64,000 nucleotides of DNA, taken from the NCBI GenBank assembly GCA_948472945.1, contig CAOKVX010000002.1, positions 1-64,000 of the forward strand, written 5' to 3'. The position numbers were made by a program, and so were the translations under genes. Source of the DNA: an uncultured Clostridia bacterium. GTDB taxonomy: Bacteria > Bacillota > Clostridia > Lachnospirales > Lachnospiraceae. Below, piece by piece: positions 1-9,127 of this stretch; the first letter of the stretch is position 1; the number at the start of each line of letters is the position of its first letter. The notes beneath the pieces are model-generated. The model saw only the letters and a program-made list of their open reading frames with translations, did not search any database and had not been told where the DNA came from.

Positions 1-13
1 CAGTTTGCCGCTG

Positions 14-576
14 TTACGCCGCTTTCTGCAAGTGTCTCTGTGTTACATTCCCATCCTGAAAAGGATGAATCATTTCAAATTCCGCATGAAAAACAGCAAT
101 ATCTTCTATATTCATTATACCGTTATATCTATCAAGCAATGCCCTTATCCTTACAGACACATTATCAGGCGATGCAGTTTTATGTCAGACACAATGTTTT
201 CTCTGTTTTTGTATTCACCTACCGGATAGCCGTTGGCCATATCCTCAAAAACCCCGACTTTCAATTCATAATGGAATCCCTTGATAACCTCCTCCGTAAG
301 CGGCTCGTCCAATGTTTTTAGCATTTTAATAAACAGTTTAAAATGACCGTTCATTTCTTCAATGTCTTTTGCCCTGTAAACAATGTCATTTGTTGCATAC
401 AAAGAACCCGTGTCAAATAAAGATGCCGTCTGTTCACTGGTTAATGTACTTCCCTCTATTTTATTGGAATTATACGCCATCATTTTTTGAAACTTTGCAT
501 AAATACCCTGACGGTCCCGTTTTTCAAACTCAAACATTAGCTGCTTTTTTATTTTTAATATACTGTCACCATACAT
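14..576 (-). pseudogene. Fic-family protein, frameshifted and cut off inside the Fic motif
   Basis: Fic proteins usually transfer AMP from ATP to target hydroxyls. The ATG at 576 follows a good SD (GAGGTG). The first 137 or so codons look like a Fic N-terminal half, including SNKIEG, which fits the S/TxxxE inhibitory-helix motif. The frame breaks at a run of four A residues on the minus strand (plus positions 178-181): adding one A joins it to a second frame reading VSVRIRALLDRYNG and then HPFQDGN. The expected motif is HPFxxGNGRxxR; here sequence after GN is unrelated and stops at 14-16. A frameshift plus lost catalytic arginines means an inactive gene. The breakpoint near 42-45 could be the edge of an insertion or deletion that continues left of the window. 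A sequencing error could explain the frameshift but not the lost motif. Confidence 0.8.
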
Positions 577-674
577 GTCTACACCTCTTTTCTAAATTTT
601 AACTTCAAAAAAAAACCAATTGCTTCAAGTTTTTCAGATACAATTATATTACATCGTGTTTTTTATGACAACAA

Positions 675-705
675 CTAAAGTGTATCGGATTCTGACACAC
701 TTTAG
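675..705. other. Inverted repeat between the Fic pseudogene and the next ORF
   Basis: A perfect 9-base inverted repeat (CTAAAGTGT at 675-683, ACACTTTAG at 697-705) encloses a 13-base loop. It lies in the roughly 230-base gap that holds the promoter region of the Fic remnant and the 3' flank of the ORF at 804-1139. It could be a weak terminator or an operator; no clear T-run follows on either strand. Confidence 0.4.
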
Positions 706-803
706 CAACATTGTAAATATTTATATTTCCGTTTAACCAGTCTGTATTTCATCTTTTTAAACCAGAATTGATAACAGGAGCATCAAACATCTGATTATCA
801 GGT

Positions 804-1139
804 TCACAATATTTTTCCCGGAGTGCCGGTAAATCTATGAGTTTTTTCGCTGAAGCATTCTATCACTTGATAGTCGGTTCCATTAAAGTTATACAGTATT
901 TCACCCTGTTTAAATTCATATTCCTCCTGTTCATAATGAAACATCAAGCCTTTTACCCTACCATTTACGTCAAAGTTGTATTCTTTAAGCGCCCACACAC
1001 ATTCCTTACTGCTCCGTCCCGTGTCAAACATAAATTCCTTATTATTGTAAGCGCCAATTAAAAAGCACTGCAGCTCATTACTGACACGGCAGAATTTTAC
1101 ATGATAACTTTTTTCTGCTTTAATATGTAATTCAATCAA
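804..1139 (-). CDS. Hypothetical protein, about 111 aa, possibly 5'-truncated
   Basis: I do not recognise this family. The ORF encodes a soluble, mixed-charge protein rich in aromatic residues with no signal peptide or membrane segment. The only in-frame start I find is TTG at 1139, and no SD sequence precedes it; the frame stays open a few codons further upstream without an ATG. That suggests either a weakly translated gene or the C-terminal part of a longer protein that has lost its start. It sits beside the broken Fic gene, in what looks like a degraded accessory stretch. Confidence 0.4.
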   Translation of the reverse strand: MIELHIKAEKSYHVKFCRVSNELQCFLIGAYNNKEFMFDTGRSSKECVWALKEYNFDVNGRVKGLMFHYEQEEYEFKQGEILYNFNGTDYQVIECFSEKTHRFTGTPGKIL

Positions 1140-1219
1140 TGATATAACCGAAGCCGTTTATACGCACAGGGGCAGGGGATTTCTGCATAAGGAAATAAAG
1201 AAAATTAACATATAATATT

Positions 1220-1263
1220 AAAAGGAACGATTTATCCGTTTAACCGGAAAAACCGTTCCTTTT
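1220..1263 (-). terminator. Rho-independent terminator after the GGGtGRT gene
   Basis: A 10-base perfect outer stem (AAAAGGAACG and CGTTCCTTTT) encloses a smaller TCCG/CGGA stem. It sits about 110 bases downstream of the GGGtGRT stop. On the minus strand it ends in TTTT; the plus strand also has a T-run, so it may act in both directions. Confidence 0.65.
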
Positions 1264-1374
1264 TTATTTAATATATGCCACATTTTTTGTGTGCAACGCG
1301 TGTGCTACATGTGTGCAACCTACATAAATTTGCGCCAATCCACCGATATTATAACAACGCTTTTATGCGGTTTC

Positions 1375-2394
1375 TCAGAACTTTCCTGCCTCTGCCGCCT
1401 CCTGTACGGAAACTGCAACTGCAACAGTCATTCCAACCATTGGGTTGTTTCCTGCACCGATAAGTCCCATCATCTCAACATGGGCAGGCACTGATGAAGA
1501 ACCTGCGAACTGTGCGTCACTGTGCATACGTCCCATTGTGTCGGTCATACCATATGAAGCAGGTCCCGCTGCCATGTTGTCCGGGTGAAGCGTACGGCCT
1601 GTGCCGCCGCCCGATGCAACTGAGAAATACTTCTTACCAGACTCAGTGCACTCTTTTTTGTATGTACCTGCTACCGGATGCTGGAAACGCGTAGGGTTAG
1701 TTGAATTACCAGTGATTGATACGTCAACTCCCTCTTTCCACATTATTGCAACTCCTTCGCAGACATCGTTAGCGCCGTAGCAATTAACCTTTGCGCGAGG
1801 GCTGTCAGCGTCCTTTGAATAACACTTGCGGAATACTTCCTTAACCTCATTCTTATATGGGTCGTACTCGGTTTCTACAAATGTAAAACCATTTATACGA
1901 GAAATAATCTGTGCAGCGTCCTTTCCAAGACCGTTGAGGATAACCCTGAGAGGTTTCTGACGAACCTTGTTGGCCTTCTCTGCAATACCGATAGCTCCCT
2001 CAGCGGCTGCAAACGACTCATGTCCTGCGAGGAAACAGAAACACTCTGTATCTTCTTCAAGGAGCATCTTTCCAAGGTTACCATGTCCAAGACCTACCTT
2101 ACGAGTGTCTGCAACTGAACCCGGAATGCAGAAAGCCTGAAGACCTTCACCGATTGCTGCAGCAGCGTCTGCAGCCCTCTTACAGCCTTTTTTAATTGCT
2201 ATAGCTGCTCCTACTGTGTAAGCCCAGCATGCATTTTCAAAACAAATAGGCTGAATACCCTTAACCATATCATATACATTGAGTCCGGCATCCTTAGTTA
2301 TCTTCTCAGCTTCTTCTATGGAAGAGATACCGTATTCACCTAATACTTTATTAATCTGGTCAATTCTTCTTTCATATGATTCAAATAAAGCCAT
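1375..2394 (-). CDS. GGGtGRT family protein, 339 aa
   Basis: This is a conserved family named for its signature; here SGGGTGRT begins near residue 261 and is followed by a glycine/methionine-rich C-terminus. Its biochemical role is, as far as I know, not established. It is a soluble protein of full family length with several cysteines, including CFCF near residue 115, but no classical cluster-binding CxxC pattern. The start at 2394 is preceded by an AGGAGG-like SD. It lies 18 bases after a NifU-like scaffold gene on the same strand, and one promoter at 3190-3218 probably serves both. From that pairing I infer a role linked to iron-sulfur or redox-cofactor handling; this is inference only. Confidence 0.85.
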   Translation of the reverse strand: MALFESYERRIDQINKVLGEYGISSIEEAEKITKDAGLNVYDMVKGIQPICFENACWAYTVGAAIAIKKGCKRAADAAAAIGEGLQAFCIPGSVADTRKVGLGHGNLGKMLLEEDTECFCFLAGHESFAAAEGAIGIAEKANKVRQKPLRVILNGLGKDAAQIISRINGFTFVETEYDPYKNEVKEVFRKCYSKDADSPRAKVNCYGANDVCEGVAIMWKEGVDVSITGNSTNPTRFQHPVAGTYKKECTESGKKYFSVASGGGTGRTLHPDNMAAGPASYGMTDTMGRMHSDAQFAGSSSVPAHVEMMGLIGAGNNPMVGMTVAVAVSVQEAAEAGKF

Positions 2395-2412
2395 TTTATT
2401 CTCTCCTCCTTA

Positions 2413-3117
2413 TTATTTAATTTCTTCATCTGTTCTTGGGTCAATAATCTTAACTGCATCAGCAACTCTTCCATACTGTCCACATGCCTTTTCGTAAGCT
2501 GTGTTAGGATCGTCGCCTTTCTTAATGAAGTCAGTCATCTTTCCAAGACTAACGAATTTATAACCAATTATTTCATTATCCTCATCGAGTGCTATACCTG
2601 TAACATAACCCTCAGCCATCTCAAGGTAACGAGGTCCCTTTGCACGGGTTCCGTACATTGTTCCAACCTGTGAACGAAGACCTTTTCCTAAGTCCTCAAG
2701 TCCGGCTCCAACTGCAAGTCCGTCCTCTGAAAATGCCGACTGGCTGCGTCCGTATGCAATCTGTAAAAACAGCTCTCTCATAGCAGTGTTAATAGCGTCA
2801 CATACAAGGTCTGTGTTAAGAGCTTCAAGAACCGTTCTTCCAGGAAGTATCTCAGACGCCATTGCAGCCGAATGAGTCATTCCCGAACATCCGATAGTCT
2901 CAACCAAAGCTTCCTCAATAATACCCTCTTTTACATTTAACGTAAGCTTACATGCACCCTGCTGAGGAGCACACCAGCCAATACCGTGGGTAAATCCTGA
3001 AATGTCTTTGACATCCTTTGCCTTTACCCATTTTGCTTCTTCCGGGATAGGCGCGCATCCATGTGATACACCCTGCGCAACCGGACACATCTCTTCTACT
3101 TCTTTTGAATAAATCAT
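2413..3117 (-). CDS. NifU/IscU-like iron-sulfur cluster scaffold protein, 234 aa
   Basis: The protein resembles the long NifU-like scaffold family found beside GGGtGRT genes in Clostridia. Cysteines lie at about residues 11, 21, 49, 56, 77 and 106; GCSGMTHSAAMASEI around Cys77 matches the scaffold pattern where a cysteine precedes a Ser/Ala-rich helix. It should be cytosolic. It is longer than a minimal IscU (about 130 aa), and the extra C-terminal part ends in a charged tail. It is first in a two-gene operon with the GGGtGRT protein. No cysteine desulfurase is next to it, so it must work with one encoded elsewhere if it is a true scaffold. Confidence 0.75.
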   Translation of the reverse strand: MIYSKEVEEMCPVAQGVSHGCAPIPEEAKWVKAKDVKDISGFTHGIGWCAPQQGACKLTLNVKEGIIEEALVETIGCSGMTHSAAMASEILPGRTVLEALNTDLVCDAINTAMRELFLQIAYGRSQSAFSEDGLAVGAGLEDLGKGLRSQVGTMYGTRAKGPRYLEMAEGYVTGIALDEDNEIIGYKFVSLGKMTDFIKKGDDPNTAYEKACGQYGRVADAVKIIDPRTDEEIK

Positions 3118-3189
3118 GTTGAAACTCCTTTCATCATTATAATAATTAATTATAGTATCTTCATAATTAAAACTTAATCAACCTTAAAT

Positions 3190-3218
3190 AGAATACAATA
3201 TTGTCGAGAATTTGTCAA
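3190..3218 (-). promoter_or_regulatory. Sigma-A type promoter of the NifU-like/GGGtGRT operon
   Basis: Read on the minus strand, TTGACA (3218-3213) is separated by exactly 17 bases from TATTCT (3195-3190). This is close to the vegetative consensus and lies about 70 bases upstream of the start codon at 3117, so the pair is probably transcribed independently and strongly. Confidence 0.75.
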
Positions 3219-3328
3219 TCATGCGGTAAATAAGGAACACACTAAATCCCCCTGTCTCATCTTGCGCCCTGCGTATTGTGGTTGTGCTTTAAACATTTCA
3301 TGGACTCTACCGCTCAATTACAAACATT

Positions 3329-4003
3329 TCAGTGTTTCAAAACTATATTTTCAGAATCCTTAAAAATCGAATTACCCGGCACATATCCCCTGACTCTTGA
3401 GAGCGGATAGATGTTTGTATTACGTCCCACAACTGTTCCGGGATTTAGGACGCTGTTGCATCCGACTTCCACATTGTCGGCTAGCGCCGCCCCCATTTTT
3501 TTAAGGCCTGTGCTGATATTTCCCAATGTACCGTTCCCATACATGGAGGTATTGACGCTTATAACCGACTTGTCAGATTTTACATTTGAGCATATGGAGC
3601 CAGCCCCCATGTGGGCGCGGTATCCAAGAATTGAATCCCCGACATAGTTATAGTGGGGTACCTGTACGTTGTTAAATAATATGACATTTTTAAGCTCGGT
3701 AGAATTACCTACAACAACATTTTCTCCGACAATCGCCCGACCCCTTATAAATGCTCCGTGCCGAATCTCTGCGCCCGCGCATATGATAGTGGGGCCGCTG
3801 ATTGAAGCCGTAGGTGCAACGACCGCACTTTTTGAAATCCACACATTTTCACCCTGCAGTTTATATTCATCCAAGGACAATGTTTTTCCAAGCTCAATGA
3901 TGTAATCGCCTATAAGCGGCAGAACATCCCAAGGGTATTCCTTACTTTCAAACAGCGGCGCCGCAATCGTCTTACTCAGGTCATACATCTCATTAATCTT
4001 CAT
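3329..4003 (-). CDS. Left-handed beta-helix acyl/nucleotidyl-transferase-like protein, 224 aa
   Basis: The sequence shows hexapeptide-repeat character through most of its length (runs such as ISKSAVVAPTASISG and IVGENVVVGNSTEL), typical of left-handed beta-helix enzymes. It resembles proteins annotated as UDP-N-acetylglucosamine pyrophosphorylase-related, but lacks the N-terminal GlmU nucleotidyltransferase domain. I therefore call only the fold; the substrate is unknown. The ATG at 4003 is chosen because it follows a good SD (AAGGAG, 7 bases upstream) and matches the start of the conserved region; a longer frame to 4060 lacks an SD. It is downstream of topB on the same strand, separated by a structured intergenic element. 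Confidence 0.7.
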   Translation of the reverse strand: MKINEMYDLSKTIAAPLFESKEYPWDVLPLIGDYIIELGKTLSLDEYKLQGENVWISKSAVVAPTASISGPTIICAGAEIRHGAFIRGRAIVGENVVVGNSTELKNVILFNNVQVPHYNYVGDSILGYRAHMGAGSICSNVKSDKSVISVNTSMYGNGTLGNISTGLKKMGAALADNVEVGCNSVLNPGTVVGRNTNIYPLSRVRGYVPGNSIFKDSENIVLKH

Positions 4004-4152
4004 ATACTCTCTCCTTATATTATTATAAATAAAACAAGCTTTACATAATGTACAAAACAAACTTTACATAATATACACTTTTTATAGTTAACATCTGCTC
4101 TTCACGCTTATCACAATATCAAAAAAAATCTAAAACAAATTTTCCATATACA

Positions 4153-4293
4153 GAGTAAGGCAACTGCCATATTCAAAAGCAACACTATTTGAACACGTCA
4201 GTACTTGGGTGTTTTGTAAAACTTACCCTTAGCACTGCTACATGTGAAATAAGCGAAAGCGTTTGTTTCTTTGAATACGGCAGTCACTTACTC
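4153..4293. other. Branched inverted-repeat element, about 140 bases, between topB and the beta-helix gene
   Basis: Arms at 4153-4177 and 4270-4293 pair over about 21 positions (GAGTAAG, ACTGCC and TATTCAAA blocks with small mismatches). Inside are two further hairpins: 4199-4237, built on CAGT.CT.GGGT against ACCC..AG.ACTG, and 4246-4269, a nearly perfect stem closed by a GAAA loop. The layout is a three-way junction. It could be a structured RNA in the leader of the downstream gene or a small inactive mobile repeat. Compensating G-U pairs occur on both strands, so the transcribed strand cannot be decided. The surrounding 4004-4329 gap holds no other gene. Confidence 0.55.
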
Positions 4294-4329
4294 GTAATAC
4301 AGATAAACAGTACAATATAAACCGCCCAA

Positions 4330-6387
4330 TTAATAGTATGTCTTAAGCTTCGTTATCCTCTGCCTAAGCGCCGGTATAAAATTATTATCTTTCACATAGT
4401 CAACATTCCGCCTTATAAAGCCCTCCAGCTTATCCATATATACCTGTTCCGTTATTTTTCCCTCGGCAACCTGCGATAGGCCGAGCTCCCAGCTTGCGGT
4501 AAGTTTAGGGTCGAGCATGCTGCGTATAGATGCCCCAACCACTTCATACACGGATTCTCCCATGAATGTAGGCGTATATATCTGAGTCTTCTTATTAAGT
4601 TTAATATACTCAATGTTGACAAGTTTTTTTAGTATCTCAGCCCTCGTGGCGCTGGTTCCTATACCGCTGCCCTTAATCTGGGCCCTTAACTCCTCATCCT
4701 CTATAAGCTGTCCTGCGTTCTCCATCGCAAGAATCATCTGTCCGGAGTTGTACCTTTTTGGCGGCGATGTCTCGCCTTCCTTTATATTAATACCCGTAAG
4801 CATAAGTTTTGTCCCTACCTTTATTGCCTTAATAAGTGCCGCAAACTCCTCGTCAGTCAAGGTCTGGATATTGTCAGATTCAGCGCCGTCATCCCGCCCG
4901 TCTTTATCAGCCGGGCTCTCCGCGTTCTTTTCTCCTTTTTCATTTGAGGCCGAATCCTTTTTCTTAAATGAAAATTCCGCTACGGGAAGGAATCCGCTGT
5001 CTATCAGTATTTTATTTGTGGTATAAAAACACTCCTCCGGTGAGACTGTGGACACCTCAACTGATATCTTTTGATAAACTGCGGCGGGATAAAACACAGA
5101 GAGAAATCTTCTCGTTATAACCTCATATACATTTGCCGCAATTTGTGAGAGAGCACCCAGCGCCCCAAGGCCCTGACCCGTAGGTATTATGGCGTAATGG
5201 TCGGTTATCTGGCTGTCGTTTACGTATTTGGTCTTTGCTATTCCTGAATACCTCTTTTTTTCAAGTATGTCATTTGCAAATTGCGCGGTAACGGAATAAG
5301 AAGTAAGACCTTGAATATTCTTATGTATTTCCTTTGCTATTGCGGTAGATAAAACCCTTGCGTCGGTTCTCGGATAGGTGACAAGTTTTTTCTCATATAG
5401 TTCCTGTGTTATTGAGAGCGTCTGATCAGGACTTATCTTAAATAATTTTGAGCATATGTTCTGCAGCTCCGCAAGATTGAATAAAAGAGGCGGATTTTTT
5501 TTCTCTTTTTTCTTCTCAATACTTTTTACCACGGCCTCCCTCTCGGGCTTCAATTCCTCCAAAAAATTTTCGGCGGTTTTCCTATCTTTGAAACCGTTGT
5601 CCTTATAGAGATGAGGAGTTCCATAGTATTTACTCTTTTCCGTCACTTTCCATTCAGCCCCAAATGTGAACTCCTCAAATGTAAACTCGCCAAGTATCCT
5701 GTAAAAAGGAGTTTTTACAAAACTTCTAATCTCGCGCTCCCTGTTTACAATCATGCCAAGCACGCAGGTCATCACCCTGCCGACAGATATTGCAAGCCAC
5801 TTTTTACTTTTTACGCAGTCATTTACAGTCTGACCGTACACAACTGAAAGAATCCTTGAAAAATTAATGCCCATCAGATAATCTTCTTTGGCGCGCAGAT
5901 AAGCCGAGTTTGAAAGATTGTCATACTCGGATAACGGCTTTGCTTCATCTATTCCCCTTAATATTTCCTCCTCCGTCTGGGAGTCTATCCATACACGTCT
6001 TTTATCCTTGCTATCCGGAACTTTTGCTACGTCGTCGACAAGCCTGTATATGTACTCGCCCTCGCGTCCGGAGTCAGTACATACATATATTGTATCAACA
6101 TCCTCACGGTTTAAGAGGCCCGCCACAATTTTAAACTGCTTCTTAACATTGCCAATGACTTCGTATTTAAATTTTTTAGGCAAAAAAGGAAGTGTAGCCT
6201 TAGACCATTTTTTCAGCTCAGGGGCGTACACTTCCGGATAACTCATCGTAACAAGGTGCCCTACGCACCATGTTACGATAATATCCTCACCTTCAAGGTA
6301 ACCATCCATCTTACGTGTATTGCTCTTAAGCGCTTTCGCAAACTCCGCAGCTACGCTCGGCTTCTCAGCAATAAACAATTTTTTCAT
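4330..6387 (-). CDS. topB: DNA topoisomerase III, 685 aa
   Basis: Type IA topoisomerase that relaxes and decatenates DNA. The N-terminal Toprim domain begins FIAEKPSVAAEF and carries TDSGREGE at about 104-111. The catalytic tyrosine is Tyr338 in VTYPRTDAR. An acidic, low-complexity linker occupies about residues 474-510, between the core and the C-terminal part of the cleavage domain; it varies in the family. There are no C-terminal zinc ribbons, as is usual for TopB, and the length is normal. It starts 6 bases after the glyA stop and is the last clear member of the pur-glyA-topB series. Confidence 0.93.
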   Translation of the reverse strand: MKKLFIAEKPSVAAEFAKALKSNTRKMDGYLEGEDIIVTWCVGHLVTMSYPEVYAPELKKWSKATLPFLPKKFKYEVIGNVKKQFKIVAGLLNREDVDTIYVCTDSGREGEYIYRLVDDVAKVPDSKDKRRVWIDSQTEEEILRGIDEAKPLSEYDNLSNSAYLRAKEDYLMGINFSRILSVVYGQTVNDCVKSKKWLAISVGRVMTCVLGMIVNREREIRSFVKTPFYRILGEFTFEEFTFGAEWKVTEKSKYYGTPHLYKDNGFKDRKTAENFLEELKPEREAVVKSIEKKKEKKNPPLLFNLAELQNICSKLFKISPDQTLSITQELYEKKLVTYPRTDARVLSTAIAKEIHKNIQGLTSYSVTAQFANDILEKKRYSGIAKTKYVNDSQITDHYAIIPTGQGLGALGALSQIAANVYEVITRRFLSVFYPAAVYQKISVEVSTVSPEECFYTTNKILIDSGFLPVAEFSFKKKDSASNEKGEKNAESPADKDGRDDGAESDNIQTLTDEEFAALIKAIKVGTKLMLTGINIKEGETSPPKRYNSGQMILAMENAGQLIEDEELRAQIKGSGIGTSATRAEILKKLVNIEYIKLNKKTQIYTPTFMGESVYEVVGASIRSMLDPKLTASWELGLSQVAEGKITEQVYMDKLEGFIRRNVDYVKDNNFIPALRQRITKLKTYY

Positions 6388-6393
6388 AATATC

Positions 6394-7635
6394 CTACTCG
6401 TACAACGGGTATTTGCCCGTTAGCGTCTTAACAAGCTCCATTGCCTTAGTTTTGTTAGCGTCCACATCATCAATGAGCATTGCGATCGCGTCGGCAATCA
6501 CGTCCATATCTTCAGTATTCATTCCGCGTGTCGTTACAGCCGCCGTTCCAAGACGCACGCCGCTCGTGACAAACGGTTTCTGAGGGTCGTTTGGAATTGT
6601 ATTCTTGTTGCATGTAATGTTTGCCTCGTCGAGAAGAAGTTCCGCCTCTTTTCCGGTAACTCCCTTGCTTACAAGGTTTACAAGCATAAGGTGATTGTCC
6701 GTTCCTCCTGACACAATATCTATTCCCCTGTCCATAAGCCCCTTTGAGAGCGCCTGCGCGTTATCTATTATATTCTTTCCGTAATCTTTAAATGATGGCT
6801 CAAGCGCCTCTTTGAAACATACAGCCTTTGCCGCGATTACATGCATAAGCGGACCGCCCTGAATTCCCGGAAATACAGATTTATTAAGCTTGTATTCATT
6901 TGCAAATTCCTCGGACGAGAGAATCATTCCGCCCCTCGGTCCCCTGAGAGTCTTGTGCGTTGTTGTCGTCGTAACGTGCGCGTAAGGAATCGGGCTTTCA
7001 TGGTGTCCCGACGCAACAAGTCCGGCGATATGCGCCATATCTACCATGAGGAATGCTCCTACCTCGTCCGCTATCTCCCTGAAACGCTTGAAATCTATCT
7101 TTCTTGCATATGCGCTCGCGCCTGCAACTATAAGCTTCGGCCTGCAGTCTTTAGCAATTTTCTCAACCTCGTCATAATCAATAAATCCGTCGTCATTTAC
7201 CCCGTAAGGTACGATATTAAAATATGACCCTGACATATTTACCGGTGAACCGTGTGTAAGATGTCCGCCGTGAGCCAGATTCATTCCCATAACCGTGTCG
7301 CCCGGTTTAACAAGGGCAAAAAATACAGCCATATTAGCCTGTGCGCCTGAATGAGGCTGTACATTGGCATAAGTACAATTAAAAAGCTTTTTAGCTCTCT
7401 CAATTGCGAGAGTCTCTATTACATCGACATATTCGCAGCCGCCGTAGTAGCGTTTTCCCGGATACCCCTCAGCATACTTATTAGTGCAAGGACTTCCCAT
7501 AGCCGCCATCACTGCCTTTGACACAAAGTTCTCAGATGCAATAAGTTCAATATGGTCATTCTGCCTTTCTTTCTCCTGCATAATTGCCTTGGCAATTTCA
7601 GAATCATAATTCTCAATTTCGTCAAATGAATACAT
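6394..7635 (-). CDS. glyA: Serine hydroxymethyltransferase, 413 aa
   Basis: PLP enzyme that converts serine plus tetrahydrofolate to glycine plus methylene-THF. The PLP lysine is Lys228 within [22 protein letters not shown] and the [15 protein letters not shown] substrate region are intact. The length is standard. The ATG at 7635 is favoured because AGGAGG lies just upstream; a 14-codon extension to 7677 has no SD. It follows purD by 66 bases, which makes sense because it supplies one-carbon units for the PurN step as well as glycine for the PurD step. Confidence 0.95.
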   Translation of the reverse strand: MYSFDEIENYDSEIAKAIMQEKERQNDHIELIASENFVSKAVMAAMGSPCTNKYAEGYPGKRYYGGCEYVDVIETLAIERAKKLFNCTYANVQPHSGAQANMAVFFALVKPGDTVMGMNLAHGGHLTHGSPVNMSGSYFNIVPYGVNDDGFIDYDEVEKIAKDCRPKLIVAGASAYARKIDFKRFREIADEVGAFLMVDMAHIAGLVASGHHESPIPYAHVTTTTTHKTLRGPRGGMILSSEEFANEYKLNKSVFPGIQGGPLMHVIAAKAVCFKEALEPSFKDYGKNIIDNAQALSKGLMDRGIDIVSGGTDNHLMLVNLVSKGVTGKEAELLLDEANITCNKNTIPNDPQKPFVTSGVRLGTAAVTTRGMNTEDMDVIADAIAMLIDDVDANKTKAMELVKTLTGKYPLYE

Positions 7636-7701
7636 TAATAATTTCCTCCTGATAAAATAATTTGTTGTGCAAAACACCTGAAGAGGTGATTTAATTAGCT
7701 C

Positions 7702-8976
7702 TTACTTACACTCATCTATAGCTTTTCCTATATCGTTTCTCATATACTTATTAGAGAAATCAACCCAATTAACCGCCTCGTACGCATTTTTACGCGCCTC
7801 TACAAGATTGACGCCCTTGGCGGTTATGCCGAGCACTCGTCCGCCGTTAGTTACTATACTTCCATTGTCAAAACGCGTTCCGGAATGGAAAACATAATAG
7901 CCCTCTTTCCCATCAAAACTCTCAAGTCCCGTAATTGGTTTTCCTTTCTCATAACTTTCAGGATATCCGTCAGATGCCAAAATTACGCACACCGCCGCAT
8001 TGTCCTCAAACTCAAGCTCAATCTCGTCAATCTTTCCGTCTATGCACGCATCCATAACGGTTATGATGTCAGTCTTCATCCTCGGAAGTACAACCTGCGC
8101 CTCAGGGTCCCCAAATCTTGCGTTGTACTCAAGTACTTTCGGACCATCAGATGTAAGTATTAGGCCTACAAACAAAATTCCGACAAAATCCCTGCCCTCT
8201 TTTTTCATGGCATCCATTGTAGGCTGGAAAACATATTTTTCACAAAAAGCCTGTGCCTCGGTGTCGTAGAACGGCGTAGGTGAAAATGTTCCCATTCCAC
8301 CCGTATTGAGTCCTTCGTCGTTATCTTTAGCTCTCTTATGGTCCTGTGCGCTTGTCATAGGCTTTATATGTGTGCCGTCACAGTAACAGAGAACCGAGAC
8401 CTCACGGCCAACAAGAAATTCCTCGATTACTATGCTGTTTCCTGCGTTTCCAAACTGCTTGTCCTGCATAAGGGTCTTAACGCCCTCCAAAGCCTCGTCT
8501 TTAGTATTGCATATCAGAACTCCCTTTCCGAGCGCAAGTCCGTCGGCCTTCAACACAATCGGATAATTACAGGTCATAAGATATTTTTTTGCAGCGCCGG
8601 CATCGTCAAATGATTCGTATGCCGCCGTCGGAATGTTATATTTTTTCATAAGGTCTTTAGAAAACACCTTGGAGCCCTCAATTATTGCAGCATTTTTTCT
8701 CGGTCCGAATATCCTTAAGCCTTTGGCCTCAAACACGTCGACTATTCCGCCGACAAGCGGGTCGTCCATACCGACAATTGTGAGGTCTATTCCTTTCTCA
8801 CATGCAAAATCCGCAAGCTTTTCAAACTCCATCGCTTTGATATCAACACACTCTGCCACGCCTGCAATTCCTGCGTTTCCCGGTGCGCAGTATATCTTTT
8901 CAACTTTCCGGCTCTTTGACACACTGAATGCAATCGCATGCTCCCTTCCGCCGCTTCCTACTATTAAAACTTTCAT
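7702..8976 (-). CDS. purD: Phosphoribosylamine-glycine ligase (GAR synthetase), 424 aa
   Basis: ATP-grasp enzyme for the second step of purine synthesis, joining glycine to phosphoribosylamine. The N-terminus MKVLIVGSGGREHAI and the GNAG loop are typical, and the C-terminal half carries the ATP-grasp metal-binding segment EYNARFGDPEAQVVLPR. The length is normal and the start is preceded by a GGAGG SD. It lies between purN and glyA on the same strand. The 151-base gap upstream shows no promoter or riboswitch I can name, so it may be cotranscribed from purM. Confidence 0.95.
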   Translation of the reverse strand: MKVLIVGSGGREHAIAFSVSKSRKVEKIYCAPGNAGIAGVAECVDIKAMEFEKLADFACEKGIDLTIVGMDDPLVGGIVDVFEAKGLRIFGPRKNAAIIEGSKVFSKDLMKKYNIPTAAYESFDDAGAAKKYLMTCNYPIVLKADGLALGKGVLICNTKDEALEGVKTLMQDKQFGNAGNSIVIEEFLVGREVSVLCYCDGTHIKPMTSAQDHKRAKDNDEGLNTGGMGTFSPTPFYDTEAQAFCEKYVFQPTMDAMKKEGRDFVGILFVGLILTSDGPKVLEYNARFGDPEAQVVLPRMKTDIITVMDACIDGKIDEIELEFEDNAAVCVILASDGYPESYEKGKPITGLESFDGKEGYYVFHSGTRFDNGSIVTNGGRVLGITAKGVNLVEARKNAYEAVNWVDFSNKYMRNDIGKAIDECK

Positions 8977-9127
8977 CTCTACCTCCTACAATCCGAATAT
9001 TATTATTTATAAACAATGCACTTAAAAAGTTATACACTACACATCGTAGAACGACTGTGTTTCAACATGCCCTTAGTGGTGTTACGCAGCTTCTTTTTGA
9101 CAATCCCGAAATATTTATAAGTTTGAT

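Noticed and set aside
3230-3328. Possible small structured RNA between the NifU-like operon and the beta-helix gene
   Set aside because: No stable long stem, no terminator and no match to a known RNA class that I can recognise.
4613-5026. Plus-strand ORF of 137 codons inside topB
   Set aside because: It is the antisense shadow of the topB C-terminal region, with no SD and no recognisable protein.
8977-9127. Purine riboswitch in front of purD
   Set aside because: No conserved purine aptamer core is seen in the 151-base gap; only short imperfect hairpins.
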